Shown here: positions 17,381 to 25,237 of the stretch, piece by piece
Layout of the letters: every line of letters starts with the position of its first letter
Numbering within the stretch: the first letter of the stretch is position 1
DNA from: an uncultured Lachnospiraceae bacterium
GTDB lineage: Bacteria > Bacillota > Clostridia > Lachnospirales > Lachnospiraceae
Direction: 5' to 3'
Assembly: GCA_910576975.1 (NCBI GenBank)
Contig: CAJTJY010000020.1
Span: 15,103 to 79,102 of the forward strand
Length of the DNA: 64,000 bases
Made by a program: the position numbers and the translations under genes
The notes under the pieces: model-generated
Told to the model about the DNA's origin: nothing
Seen by the model: the letters and a program-made list of their open reading frames with translations, nothing else
Database searches by the model: none

Positions 17381-17872
17381 ATGGCGAAAAAAACGGCTTA
17401 TTTGGGAATGCTGATAGCGTTGGCATTTGTATTTTCTTATATTGAATCGCTGCTTCCGATCCATTTTGGCGTGCCTGGGATCAAGCTGGGGCTGGCTAAC
17501 CTGGTAGTGATTGTGGCATTGTATGCCATGGATATCAAGACGGCGTGCGTGTTGTCTTTGGTGCGGATCGTGCTTGTTGGTTTTACATTTGGAAATCCCG
17601 CAAACATGATCTACAGTCTTGCAGGCGCAATATTAAGTTTGCTGATCATGATTCTGGCAAAGAGGTGCAAAGCGTTTTCAGTCACCGGGGTCAGTGTTCT
17701 AGGAGGAGTGTTTCATAATCTGGGGCAGATCGCGGTAGCGGCGGTGGTGGCAGAAACAGCAAGCCTGTTTTATTATCTTCCGATGCTGGTGGTAGCTGGA
17801 ACGCTTGCAGGCATCGTTATCGGCGTCCTTGCGTCTTTATTAATTCAGCGCTTAACAAAAGCGATGCCATAA
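17381..17872 (+). CDS. Gx transporter family / HepS-I-like membrane protein
   Basis: A 163 aa protein with about five transmembrane helices, annotated in relatives as Gx transporter or heptaprenyl diphosphate synthase component I. Small-residue-rich motifs PGIKLGLANLVVI and GGVFHNLGQI are typical of the family. It has the small polytopic shape of ECF S components. It is the third gene of the apbE operon, 23 bp after the NusG-II gene, with AGGGGAG before its ATG. The operon suggests a role with flavinylated redox proteins or quinone/isoprenoid metabolism rather than general transport, but this is inference. Confidence 0.75.
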   Translation: MAKKTAYLGMLIALAFVFSYIESLLPIHFGVPGIKLGLANLVVIVALYAMDIKTACVLSLVRIVLVGFTFGNPANMIYSLAGAILSLLIMILAKRCKAFSVTGVSVLGGVFHNLGQIAVAAVVAETASLFYYLPMLVVAGTLAGIVIGVLASLLIQRLTKAMP

Positions 17873-17934
17873 AGAATGAAATGAACGGCGTTAAGTAAGA
17901 AATAAAATCAAGTTTTATAAATGGAGATGTTTTT

Positions 17935-18621
17935 TTGAATACGATATTATTACTGGAAGATGACGAGAGCATTAATCGGGGAATTGCTTTTACCTTAGAG
18001 AAAGACGGCTATCAGGTATATTCCTGTAAGACGGTGACGGAGGCAGAACGGATCTTCCATCAAAAAGAAATAGAACTGCTACTCTGTGATATTACCTTGC
18101 CAGATGGAAATGGCCTCGACTTTGTGAAACGGGTGCGCAGCGAGAGCGGCGTACATATTATTTTTCTGACGGCGCTGGATCAGGAGATTGACCAGGTGAT
18201 GGGATATGAGGCGGGCGCCGACGACTATATGACCAAGCCTTTTAGCCTGTCTGTGCTGAAACTGAAAATATCCGCCTATTTTAAAAAGCATAAAGGGGCG
18301 GCACAAGAACGGATAGAATCGGGCAATATTTGCTTCTATGTAAAAGAGATGCGTGTGCTGGCGGCAGGAAAAGAGGTTTCTCTTACAAAAAACGAGTGGA
18401 AGATGCTGCGGATTTTTATGGAACATCCCAAGCAGATCCTCTCAAAAAACCAGCTTTTGGAACAGCTTTTTGACGCAGAAGGGGATTTTGTGGATGAAAA
18501 TACCATTGCAGTGAATGTGCGCAGGCTTCGGGAGAAGATTGAGCCTGACAGTTCTAAGCCGCAATATATCAAAAATGTCCGTGGCATAGGCTATCTCTGG
18601 GATAAGGAGTGCCGGAAATGA
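17935..18621 (+). CDS. OmpR-family response regulator
   Basis: DNA-binding response regulator of 228 aa. The receiver domain (1-~115) has the acidic pocket LEDDES, phospho-acceptor Asp 52 (LLCDITLPDGNG), and the MTKPF lysine loop. The C-terminal ~100 residues are a winged helix (VSLTKNEWKMLRIFM, VRRLREKI, NVRGIGYLW). The start is TTG at 17935, with GGAGA 7 nt upstream. It overlaps the kinase gene by ATGA. Together with the kinase and the following ABC genes it resembles antimicrobial-peptide sensing systems; likely target sites are the repeats upstream of the ABC genes. Confidence 0.93.
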   Translation: MNTILLLEDDESINRGIAFTLEKDGYQVYSCKTVTEAERIFHQKEIELLLCDITLPDGNGLDFVKRVRSESGVHIIFLTALDQEIDQVMGYEAGADDYMTKPFSLSVLKLKISAYFKKHKGAAQERIESGNICFYVKEMRVLAAGKEVSLTKNEWKMLRIFMEHPKQILSKNQLLEQLFDAEGDFVDENTIAVNVRRLREKIEPDSSKPQYIKNVRGIGYLWDKECRK

Positions 18622-19862
18622 AAAAATATATGATTTCCATTTTGGCAGGCATCTTGGTTCTTGGCATGGCAGATTGGTATTTGATCGCTGCAGCAGTGCA
18701 TGGATATCAAGAAAAAATAGATATCTTAAACGTTATGATCGAGCAACAAGAGCAGGGCGCAGACAATTTTGAAACAGCGGCAAGACTGCTGAAAGGGATA
18801 GATGAGACGGCAAGCCAGAAAGGAAGAGAACAACTGCAATCGTATGGTTATCTGAACGGTCAGGGGAATAGGCTCAGCCGGGAACTGGAGATTTACGTGC
18901 GCAATATTTTGTTGATTTCAGCGGCTTTGCTGTTGACGCATCTGCTGTCCTTGCTTGGGATGTCCAGACATTGGAAGCGGCGCAGGCATAGGGAATTAGC
19001 GGATGTGTCCCAGACGTTGAGTCGTTTTTCACATCATATTTATGAGATGGGCGCCACTGAGCGTCTCGATGGCAAAGATACGCAGATGGAACGAATCAAA
19101 GAGCAGCTTGCGGACCTCAGCGCGCAGCTTCATTATACTCAAGAACGTATTCAGCAGGAAAGAGAGGAGACGAGGAGCCTGGTTACGGACATCTCCCATC
19201 AGTTAAAAACACCGCTCGCAGGAGTCAGGGCATGCTTTGAAGTTCTAAATCAAGAAGATCTAAGCAAGGAAGAAGAGAAAGAATTTTTGGATCAATGCGC
19301 AAGGCAGCTTCATGGGTTGGAAAATCTGACAGGATCGCTTGTAAATATTTCCAGAATGGAGACGGGCATGATCCAGATTCGCCGGGAGCCGGCAGATATT
19401 TTGGAAACCTTGGTGTCTGCGGTGAATCGCGTCTATTTGAAAGCGGACAAAAAGCAGATTGAGATAGAATTTGAAGAAAGTGAAGATTTGACTGCCACGA
19501 TGATTCCTCATGATGAAAAATGGATTTGCGAGGCATTTATCAATGTTTTGGAAAATGCAGTCAAGTACAGTCCTAAGCATACAAAGATTCGAATCCGCAT
19601 GATGCGGCTTGTCACGTTCTTGCGGATTGAGATAGAAGATCAGGGAATCGGCATTTCCCGGCAAGATTATCATAAAATTTTTCAGCGTTTTTATCGCAGC
19701 GAGAGGGAAGAAGTGCGCATGGAAGAAGGATCCGGCGTGGGGCTCTATCTTACCCGCCAAATCCTGGAACGGCATGGAGGAAGCGTCACAGTATCTTCGA
19801 AGATTGACAGCAAACAACAGCGGGGAAGCATTTTTGTGATCCAGATTCCTTTTCTTGCCTAA
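18618..19862 (+). CDS. Sensor histidine kinase
   Basis: Membrane histidine kinase of 414 aa. Two transmembrane helices (~4-24 and ~92-112) flank an ~65 residue extracytoplasmic loop. The dimerisation/phospho-acceptor box is SLVTDISHQLKTPLAGV, followed by an N box (FINVLENAVKYSP), and G boxes EDQGIGIS and GSGVGLYLTRQIL. The start ATG 18618 has AAGGAG 8 nt upstream; it overlaps the regulator stop by 4 nt. The partner regulator is certain from the overlap. The signal is unknown. Confidence 0.93.
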   Translation: MKKYMISILAGILVLGMADWYLIAAAVHGYQEKIDILNVMIEQQEQGADNFETAARLLKGIDETASQKGREQLQSYGYLNGQGNRLSRELEIYVRNILLISAALLLTHLLSLLGMSRHWKRRRHRELADVSQTLSRFSHHIYEMGATERLDGKDTQMERIKEQLADLSAQLHYTQERIQQEREETRSLVTDISHQLKTPLAGVRACFEVLNQEDLSKEEEKEFLDQCARQLHGLENLTGSLVNISRMETGMIQIRREPADILETLVSAVNRVYLKADKKQIEIEFEESEDLTATMIPHDEKWICEAFINVLENAVKYSPKHTKIRIRMMRLVTFLRIEIEDQGIGISRQDYHKIFQRFYRSEREEVRMEEGSGVGLYLTRQILERHGGSVTVSSKIDSKQQRGSIFVIQIPFLA

Positions 19863-19872
19863 AGAATGCTAT

Positions 19873-19941
19873 CTTACAAATCTGTAAGTCTTTATTTTTG
19901 TTTTGCAAGCAATCTGTAAGAAATTCCAGGTAAACTATAAG
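19873..19941 (+). promoter_or_regulatory. Operator repeats and promoter of the ABC operon
   Basis: The 10-mer AATCTGTAAG occurs twice in direct orientation at 19879-19888 and 19911-19920, 32 bp apart (three helical turns). The first also forms an inverted repeat with CTTAC at 19873. A -10 TATAAG lies at 19936-19941, and the second repeat covers the -35 position, where no good -35 hexamer is found. This is the layout of an activator-dependent promoter bound by an OmpR-type regulator, most simply the neighbouring one. Confidence 0.6.
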
Positions 19942-19977
19942 AAAAGCAAACAGTGAATAGTTTTAGGAGGGATTCAG

Positions 19978-20649
19978 ATGGAAACGATATTAAAGACAGA
20001 GCAGCTTTGCAAATATTATGGAACCGGGGAAAATCAAGTGCAGGCAGTAAAAAACGCCGATATCGCTGTTAAAAAAGGAGAGTTTGTCACCATTGTAGGA
20101 AAATCAGGTTCAGGAAAAAGTACCCTGCTCCATCTTCTGGGAGGATTGGACACCCCGACAAGCGGTACAGTTTGGATGAGCGGCAAGAATATTTTTACAT
20201 TAAAAGAGGAAGAGCTTGCAGTATTCCGTAGAAGGAAAATCGGATTTATCTTTCAGGCATTCAATCTGGTGTCTTCGATCAATGTGTGGGAAAATATCGT
20301 ACTGCCCATCGGACTGGATGGAAAGGACGTGGATCAAGGCTTTGTAAAGGATATTATCCGCACCTTGGGAATGGAACAAAAAATACACAATCTGCCCAAT
20401 ACCTTGTCTGGAGGCCAGCAGCAGAGGGTGGCGATTGCCAGAGCCCTTGCCTCCAAGCCGGACGTCATTCTTGCAGATGAGCCTACGGGGAATTTGGATT
20501 CTAAGACTAGTGACGAGGTCATAGGGCTGTTGAAAATGTCTGCGCAAAAATATGGCCAGACCCTGGTGATGATCACCCATGATCAGGACATTGCCCAGAT
20601 TGCAGACCGCATTCTGGTGATTGAGGACGGAAGGGTGGTGGAGCAGTGA
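19978..20649 (+). CDS. MacB/LolD-type ABC transporter ATP-binding protein
   Basis: Nucleotide-binding subunit of 223 aa. Walker A is GKSGSGKST, the Q loop is IFQAFNLVSSINVWENI, the signature is LSGGQQQRVAIARAL, Walker B is VILADEPTGNLD, and the switch histidine is in MITHDQDIA. These are typical of MacB/LolD and of antimicrobial-peptide (BceA/VraD-like) systems. AGGAGG lies 7 nt before the ATG. Its stop overlaps the start of the permease gene (TGATG). Confidence 0.95.
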   Translation: METILKTEQLCKYYGTGENQVQAVKNADIAVKKGEFVTIVGKSGSGKSTLLHLLGGLDTPTSGTVWMSGKNIFTLKEEELAVFRRRKIGFIFQAFNLVSSINVWENIVLPIGLDGKDVDQGFVKDIIRTLGMEQKIHNLPNTLSGGQQQRVAIARALASKPDVILADEPTGNLDSKTSDEVIGLLKMSAQKYGQTLVMITHDQDIAQIADRILVIEDGRVVEQ

Positions 20650-23102
20650 TGAAGCGTTTTATTCCAAAATTGGCGCTTTCTAATCTGCGCCAAAACAAAG
20701 TGCGAAGCATTTTAATCATTTTATCGATCTTTTTTACGACGCTGCTGCTTGCCGCCATCGCAGGTTTTGGATGTGGAATGGTCAGGCATAACCGCCAGAA
20801 TGCCGGCAACATCTATGGCAATTATTGTGGAACTTTCGTTCAGGTTTCGGAGGAGCAGTATCAGCAGATGAAACTGCGCAGCGAGTTTGCCCATGTGGGA
20901 AAAGGGGCTTATGTGGCGCAGGTAAATGCTGAAAATGCCGAGAATGGCACGGATTTGGGATTATCCTTTGTTGATCGCACGGCGGCGGAAAATATCAATT
21001 TGCCATATTCTCTGAGCACAGGGAAGCTTCCAGATCAGGAATATGAGATTGCAGCATCTTGCGAATTTTTTTCATTGCTGGGACTGAATGACGCCAAGCC
21101 AGGAGACTTGGTAACAGTGCCATATCGCAAAGATCATCAGAGTGTTTATAGAAAACAGCAATTTACCGTCAGCGGCGTGATCAAATCCCAGACGACGGGA
21201 GTGGTTCAAAAGGCTTTTCAGGGATATGTGTCCCAGGATTTTTATGAGTCCCTCTATCCCAAAGAACAACGTTCGCTGCAGGTTATGTTTCGCCTCAGTG
21301 ATTCTGTGAAGCCCTATGGTGACAGCGAGGAGTTCTTGCAGGAGCTGGGAGCTCTTGTGGGAATTGGAAAAAAGCAGGTTGCTGCGAATAGAGGATATAT
21401 GATATGGGCTTATGAGCCGGGAACAGAGACGGCGATGACCTGTATTGTAATTGCCCTGTTGGTTATTTTGGTATCAGTGGCAGTGATTTACAATATTTTT
21501 CAGGTAGGAGTCGTGCAGAAAATTCAGGAGTATGGAAAGATCAGGGCGCTGGGAGCGACAAAGAAGCAGATGAAGAGACTAGTGCTGACCGAGGGCATGA
21601 TACTGGCGGCGATTGGCATTCCTTTGGGGATTTTGTTTGGAACGGTGATCGCCGGGGGGATGTTTGAACAGATCGTGTTATCAGGGAGCGGGGTTTTCGT
21701 AGGCGTCCCGCTTTCTGAGGTGTCCGTGATTTCCCTGCCATTGCTGCTTGTGGTGGCGTTGGCTGCATTGGTGACGATTCGTCTGGCGTTATCCCATCCG
21801 ATGCGCACGGCAGCTAAGATTTCTCCAGTGGAGGCTATGCGTTATCAGGAGAGCGCCGGACGCAAAAAGTCTGTGCGCAAGGGTAGAAAGAGAATTTCCG
21901 TTTTGGGCATGACTCTGGCAGTTCTTGCCGATAACCGTCGCAGGACGGTGTCCGCCATCTTAACAATGAGGTTGTCCTGTGTGCTGTTCGTCGTACTCTC
22001 CAATGTGGCGGGGAATTTTGATAACGAGTTTGAGGCGCGGCGTACTGTGGAATATGGACAGTTTTCGATGGAATTGGATTGCAGCTTGAACGATGATGCC
22101 TACCCGGAAAACAATCTCTTCTATGTCCAGAGGGAAAATCCGCTCGGGGAAGCGTTTCAGAAACAGCTGCAGGCAATTCCGGGAGTTACAGAGGTGAAAA
22201 GCGTCAAGGTGTTTGCAGTGGAAAATCTGAAAGCCAATAACAAGGACGAGGAGGGAGACCGCTCCACCGTATGCGTTTTGGACCGGGAAGGATTTGAACG
22301 TTACGGATCAGGCTCGGTTCTGGGAAATATAGACTATGACCAGGTCAGCGCCAAAGATGGAATACTTTATGGATTTTCAGTTTTTTTCAATGAAAATGGA
22401 CATGAGATCGGACAGCAGATGCGATGGAAAGATTTAACAGGTGGTCAGGCGGAGTATCAGGGAGAAATCATGGGTTCTTTTGGATCGGCGCCTGGAAGCT
22501 GGGTAATTACAGAAGAGACGTTTCAGAAACTTGGGATTACCGAGGATGTCACAGAAAAAATCTGGGTGGACTGTGACGAGAGGGACAAAGAATCAGTAGA
22601 GGCGGCCATTGAGGCACTTTTGTCAGGTATTTCCCATGTGGAGACAGACTCTTTTGACAATGCCATGAAAAAGGCAGAGCTGGGAACCAGCGTAATGCAG
22701 TATGGCGTGTATGCGTTTTTGGCTTTGCTTGGCATTATTGGATTTTTCAATATGGCAAATACTATTATCACTGGCGTGGTCACAAGGAAACATGAGCTAG
22801 GCGTGCTACAGGCAGTGGGAATGACGAACTGGCAGCTCAATCAGATGCTTCAGATGGAGGGAATCCTTTTTTCCGCAGGAACAGCGGTGGTCTCGCTGCT
22901 GGTGGGATGCCCCTTTGGATATGCCTTGTTTCGATATGCCAAAGAAACACATGTTTATGGGATCAATGAATACCATTTCCCGCTGATGGAAATTGGCGTT
23001 ATGATTCTTGCAATCCTTTTACTGCAGGCGACGCTTTCTTTTCTGCTCAGCAGAAATTTGCAAAGAGAGTCATTGGTGGAACGTATCAGCTATCATATAT
23101 AA
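20649..23102 (+). CDS. FtsX-like ABC transporter permease
   Basis: Large permease of 817 aa, partner of the preceding ATPase. One N-terminal transmembrane helix (IILSIFFTTLLLAAIAGFGC) precedes a ~230 residue extracellular domain; a first FtsX block of three helices lies around residues 260-400 (with YGKIRALGATKKQMKRLVLTEG), a second helix-extracellular region follows, and a second FtsX block lies at the end (~685-800, with HELGVLQAVGMTNWQL). Two FtsX domains in one chain match exporters or mechanotransducing transporters responding to peptides. ATG 20649 overlaps the ATPase stop. A terminator follows. Confidence 0.9.
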   Translation: MKRFIPKLALSNLRQNKVRSILIILSIFFTTLLLAAIAGFGCGMVRHNRQNAGNIYGNYCGTFVQVSEEQYQQMKLRSEFAHVGKGAYVAQVNAENAENGTDLGLSFVDRTAAENINLPYSLSTGKLPDQEYEIAASCEFFSLLGLNDAKPGDLVTVPYRKDHQSVYRKQQFTVSGVIKSQTTGVVQKAFQGYVSQDFYESLYPKEQRSLQVMFRLSDSVKPYGDSEEFLQELGALVGIGKKQVAANRGYMIWAYEPGTETAMTCIVIALLVILVSVAVIYNIFQVGVVQKIQEYGKIRALGATKKQMKRLVLTEGMILAAIGIPLGILFGTVIAGGMFEQIVLSGSGVFVGVPLSEVSVISLPLLLVVALAALVTIRLALSHPMRTAAKISPVEAMRYQESAGRKKSVRKGRKRISVLGMTLAVLADNRRRTVSAILTMRLSCVLFVVLSNVAGNFDNEFEARRTVEYGQFSMELDCSLNDDAYPENNLFYVQRENPLGEAFQKQLQAIPGVTEVKSVKVFAVENLKANNKDEEGDRSTVCVLDREGFERYGSGSVLGNIDYDQVSAKDGILYGFSVFFNENGHEIGQQMRWKDLTGGQAEYQGEIMGSFGSAPGSWVITEETFQKLGITEDVTEKIWVDCDERDKESVEAAIEALLSGISHVETDSFDNAMKKAELGTSVMQYGVYAFLALLGIIGFFNMANTIITGVVTRKHELGVLQAVGMTNWQLNQMLQMEGILFSAGTAVVSLLVGCPFGYALFRYAKETHVYGINEYHFPLMEIGVMILAILLLQATLSFLLSRNLQRESLVERISYHI

Positions 23103-23149
23103 CAGTCAAAAACAGTGGATATTTCTTGAAATAGTAGCAAATCTGGTCT

Positions 23150-23208
23150 AAACGGAGGTGTTTGGCCTGGCGATGATAGAGCGTCTGGTCAAATGGCTCC
23201 GTTTTTTT
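23150..23208 (+). terminator. Rho-independent terminator of the ABC operon
   Basis: AAACGGAGnnnTTTGGCC (from 23150) pairs with GGTCAAAnnnCTCCGTTT (to 23204) and is followed by a T-run to 23208. The left direct repeat of palindromic element A starts inside this T-run. Confidence 0.85.
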
Positions 23209-23367
23209 GCCCAGTTTGAGTTTCCGCATTTTGCAATTCATAGCGCCAAAAGGTTTCCATCACAAAGTGATGAAAACACTTTTTGTGCAAGATGTCTATG
23301 CTGCCAAAGGCAGCAAGACCTTTTGGCGCTATGAATTGCAAAATGTGGAAACTCAAATTTTGCCCAG
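23205..23367 (+). mobile_element. Palindromic MITE-like element, copy A, with flanking 10 bp repeats
   Basis: Element 23215-23357 (143 bp). The two 40 bp arms (23215-23254 and 23318-23357) are reverse complements with one mismatch; they begin GTTTGAGTTTCC and contain CATTTTGCAATT and GCGCCAAAAGGT. Perfect 10 bp direct repeats TTTTGCCCAG flank it (23205-23214, 23358-23367), as a target-site duplication would. The interior has two hairpins: CATCAC-AAA-GTGATG (23258-23272) and TGCTGCC-AAA-GGCAGCA (23299-23315). No open reading frame. The right repeat ends 3 nt before the -35 of the next gene. Confidence 0.85.
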
Positions 23368-23370
23368 GAA

Positions 23371-23399
23371 TTGAATTTTACAGGAAAATTTTGTATAAT
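23371..23399 (+). promoter_or_regulatory. Promoter of the ABC exporter operon
   Basis: TTGAAT at 23371-23376, 17 bp, perfect TATAAT at 23394-23399. It lies immediately right of element A; the -35 is outside the element and its duplicated target. Confidence 0.7.
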
Positions 23400-23480
23400 T
23401 CCTCTTAGTCGGGAGAATTATACCCTCTAAGGCATCATATTTAGAAAAAGAACCATAAGACAATAGTGAAAGGAAGTTTT

Positions 23481-25223
23481 ATGAAAGATTTGCTGGTGTA
23501 TTTAAAAAATTATAAAAAAGAATGCGTATTGGCGCCGCTGTTTAAAATGCTAGAGGCGTCCTTTGAGTTGATCGTGCCTTTGGTAGTGTCTGCGATTATA
23601 GACGTTGGAATTGCAGGCAGCGACAGAGGCTTTATTCTGCAGATGTGCCTGATCATGGTGGCATTGGGACTGATCGGGCTTGGTTGCTCTGTGACAGCCC
23701 AGTATTTTGCGGCAAAGGCGGCGTCAGGGTTTGGAACCAAGGTGCGTCATGCGTTGTTTGCCCATATTCAGACCTTTTCTTTTTCGGAGATTGACAAGGC
23801 AGGCACGGCTACCTTGATTACCAGGATGACCAGCGATATCAACCAGGCGCAGTCAGGCGTCAACATGGTGCTGCGGCTGTTTTTGCGCTCTCCCTTTATT
23901 GTCTTTGGCGCCATGGTGATGGCGTTTACCATCGACTGGAAAGCGGCATTGATTTTTGTGGTTACCATTCCGCTGCTGTCTTTGGTGGTGTTCGGCGTGA
24001 TGGCGGCAAGCATCCCCTTGTATCGAAAAGTGCAGGAACGGTTGGATAAGGTGCTGGGCATAACCCGTGAAAATTTGACTGGAGCCAGGGTGATCCGTGC
24101 ATTCCATAAAGAAGAAGAGGAAAAAGAACGGTTTGAGGAAAGGCTTGAGAGCCTTGCCTCGATGCAGACCTATGTGGGAAAAATCAGCGCCTTTCTAAAT
24201 CCGGTCACCTACGTGATTATCAATGGTGCGACAATCGTCCTCTTGTATACTGGGGCAGTACAGGTAAATGTCGGGAATTTGACCCAAGGCGAAGTCGTGG
24301 CACTGGTCAACTATATGTCGCAGATTCTGGTTGAGCTGATCAAGCTTGCCAACTTGATCGTGACGATCACCAAGGCAGCGGCTTGCGCAAACAGGGTTTC
24401 CTCCATTTTGGAGATCAAAAGCACTATGCCATCAAGGCGGGAGCCAAGATCGCAACAAAGCAGGGAGACAGAAGATCATCGGGCAGATATTCCAGCGGTA
24501 GAATTTTCCCATGTAGGCCTTGCCTATCAGGACGCAGGTGCGGAAAGCTTGTCAGACATTGATTTCTCAGTGAAAAAGGGTGAAACCATCGGCGTAATCG
24601 GCGGAACAGGTTCTGGGAAGACGTCTCTGGTGCATTTAATTCCCCGGTTTTATGATGTTACCAGAGGAGAGGTATTAATTCAGGGAAAGAACGTCAAAGA
24701 GTATTCCCTGGAAGAGCTGCGCCAGAAAGTGGGCATTGTGATGCAAAAAGCAGTGCTGTTTCAGGGAACGATTCGTGAAAATCTTTGCTGGGGCAAGGAG
24801 GATGCCACCGACGCAGAACTGTATCAGGCGCTGGACACGGCGCAGGCCAGGGAAGTGGTGGAGAGCAAGCAAGGAAAGCTAGATTCTTTTGTGGAACAGG
24901 GGGGGAAGAATTTTTCCGGCGGGCAAAAGCAGCGTCTTACCATTGCAAGGGCGTTGGTGCGAAAACCGGAGATTTTGATTTTAGACGACAGTGCGTCAGC
25001 GCTTGACTATGCCACAGACGCCAGGCTGAGAAAGGCGATTCGCAAGATGGAGGGCAGTCCTACGGTATTTATTGTCTCTCAGCGGACTTCTTCGATCCAA
25101 CATGCAGATAAGATTATCGTTTTGGACGACGGGGAAGTGGCAGGGATAGGGACGCATGAAAAGCTGTTGGATCAATGCCAGGTCTATCGGGAAATCTATG
25201 ATTCCCAGTATAAGAAGCAGTAG
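23481..25223 (+). CDS. Heterodimeric ABC exporter subunit with degenerate catalytic site
   Basis: Half transporter of 580 aa: an N-terminal membrane domain with six helices (~1-300) fused to an ATPase (~335-580). Walker A is GGTGSGKTS, signature FSGGQKQRLTIARAL, and Walker B ILILDDSASALD; the residue after the Walker B aspartate is D, not the catalytic E. One degenerate site is typical of heterodimeric exporters such as BmrC/BmrD or TM287/288. The switch residue is also changed: IVSQRTSS has Q where His is usual. ATG 23481 follows AGGAAG. Partner is the next gene, 14 bp downstream. Substrate unknown (drug, lipid or peptide). Confidence 0.92.
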   Translation: MKDLLVYLKNYKKECVLAPLFKMLEASFELIVPLVVSAIIDVGIAGSDRGFILQMCLIMVALGLIGLGCSVTAQYFAAKAASGFGTKVRHALFAHIQTFSFSEIDKAGTATLITRMTSDINQAQSGVNMVLRLFLRSPFIVFGAMVMAFTIDWKAALIFVVTIPLLSLVVFGVMAASIPLYRKVQERLDKVLGITRENLTGARVIRAFHKEEEEKERFEERLESLASMQTYVGKISAFLNPVTYVIINGATIVLLYTGAVQVNVGNLTQGEVVALVNYMSQILVELIKLANLIVTITKAAACANRVSSILEIKSTMPSRREPRSQQSRETEDHRADIPAVEFSHVGLAYQDAGAESLSDIDFSVKKGETIGVIGGTGSGKTSLVHLIPRFYDVTRGEVLIQGKNVKEYSLEELRQKVGIVMQKAVLFQGTIRENLCWGKEDATDAELYQALDTAQAREVVESKQGKLDSFVEQGGKNFSGGQKQRLTIARALVRKPEILILDDSASALDYATDARLRKAIRKMEGSPTVFIVSQRTSSIQHADKIIVLDDGEVAGIGTHEKLLDQCQVYREIYDSQYKKQ

Positions 25224-25237
25224 TGCAGGAGGAAGAT

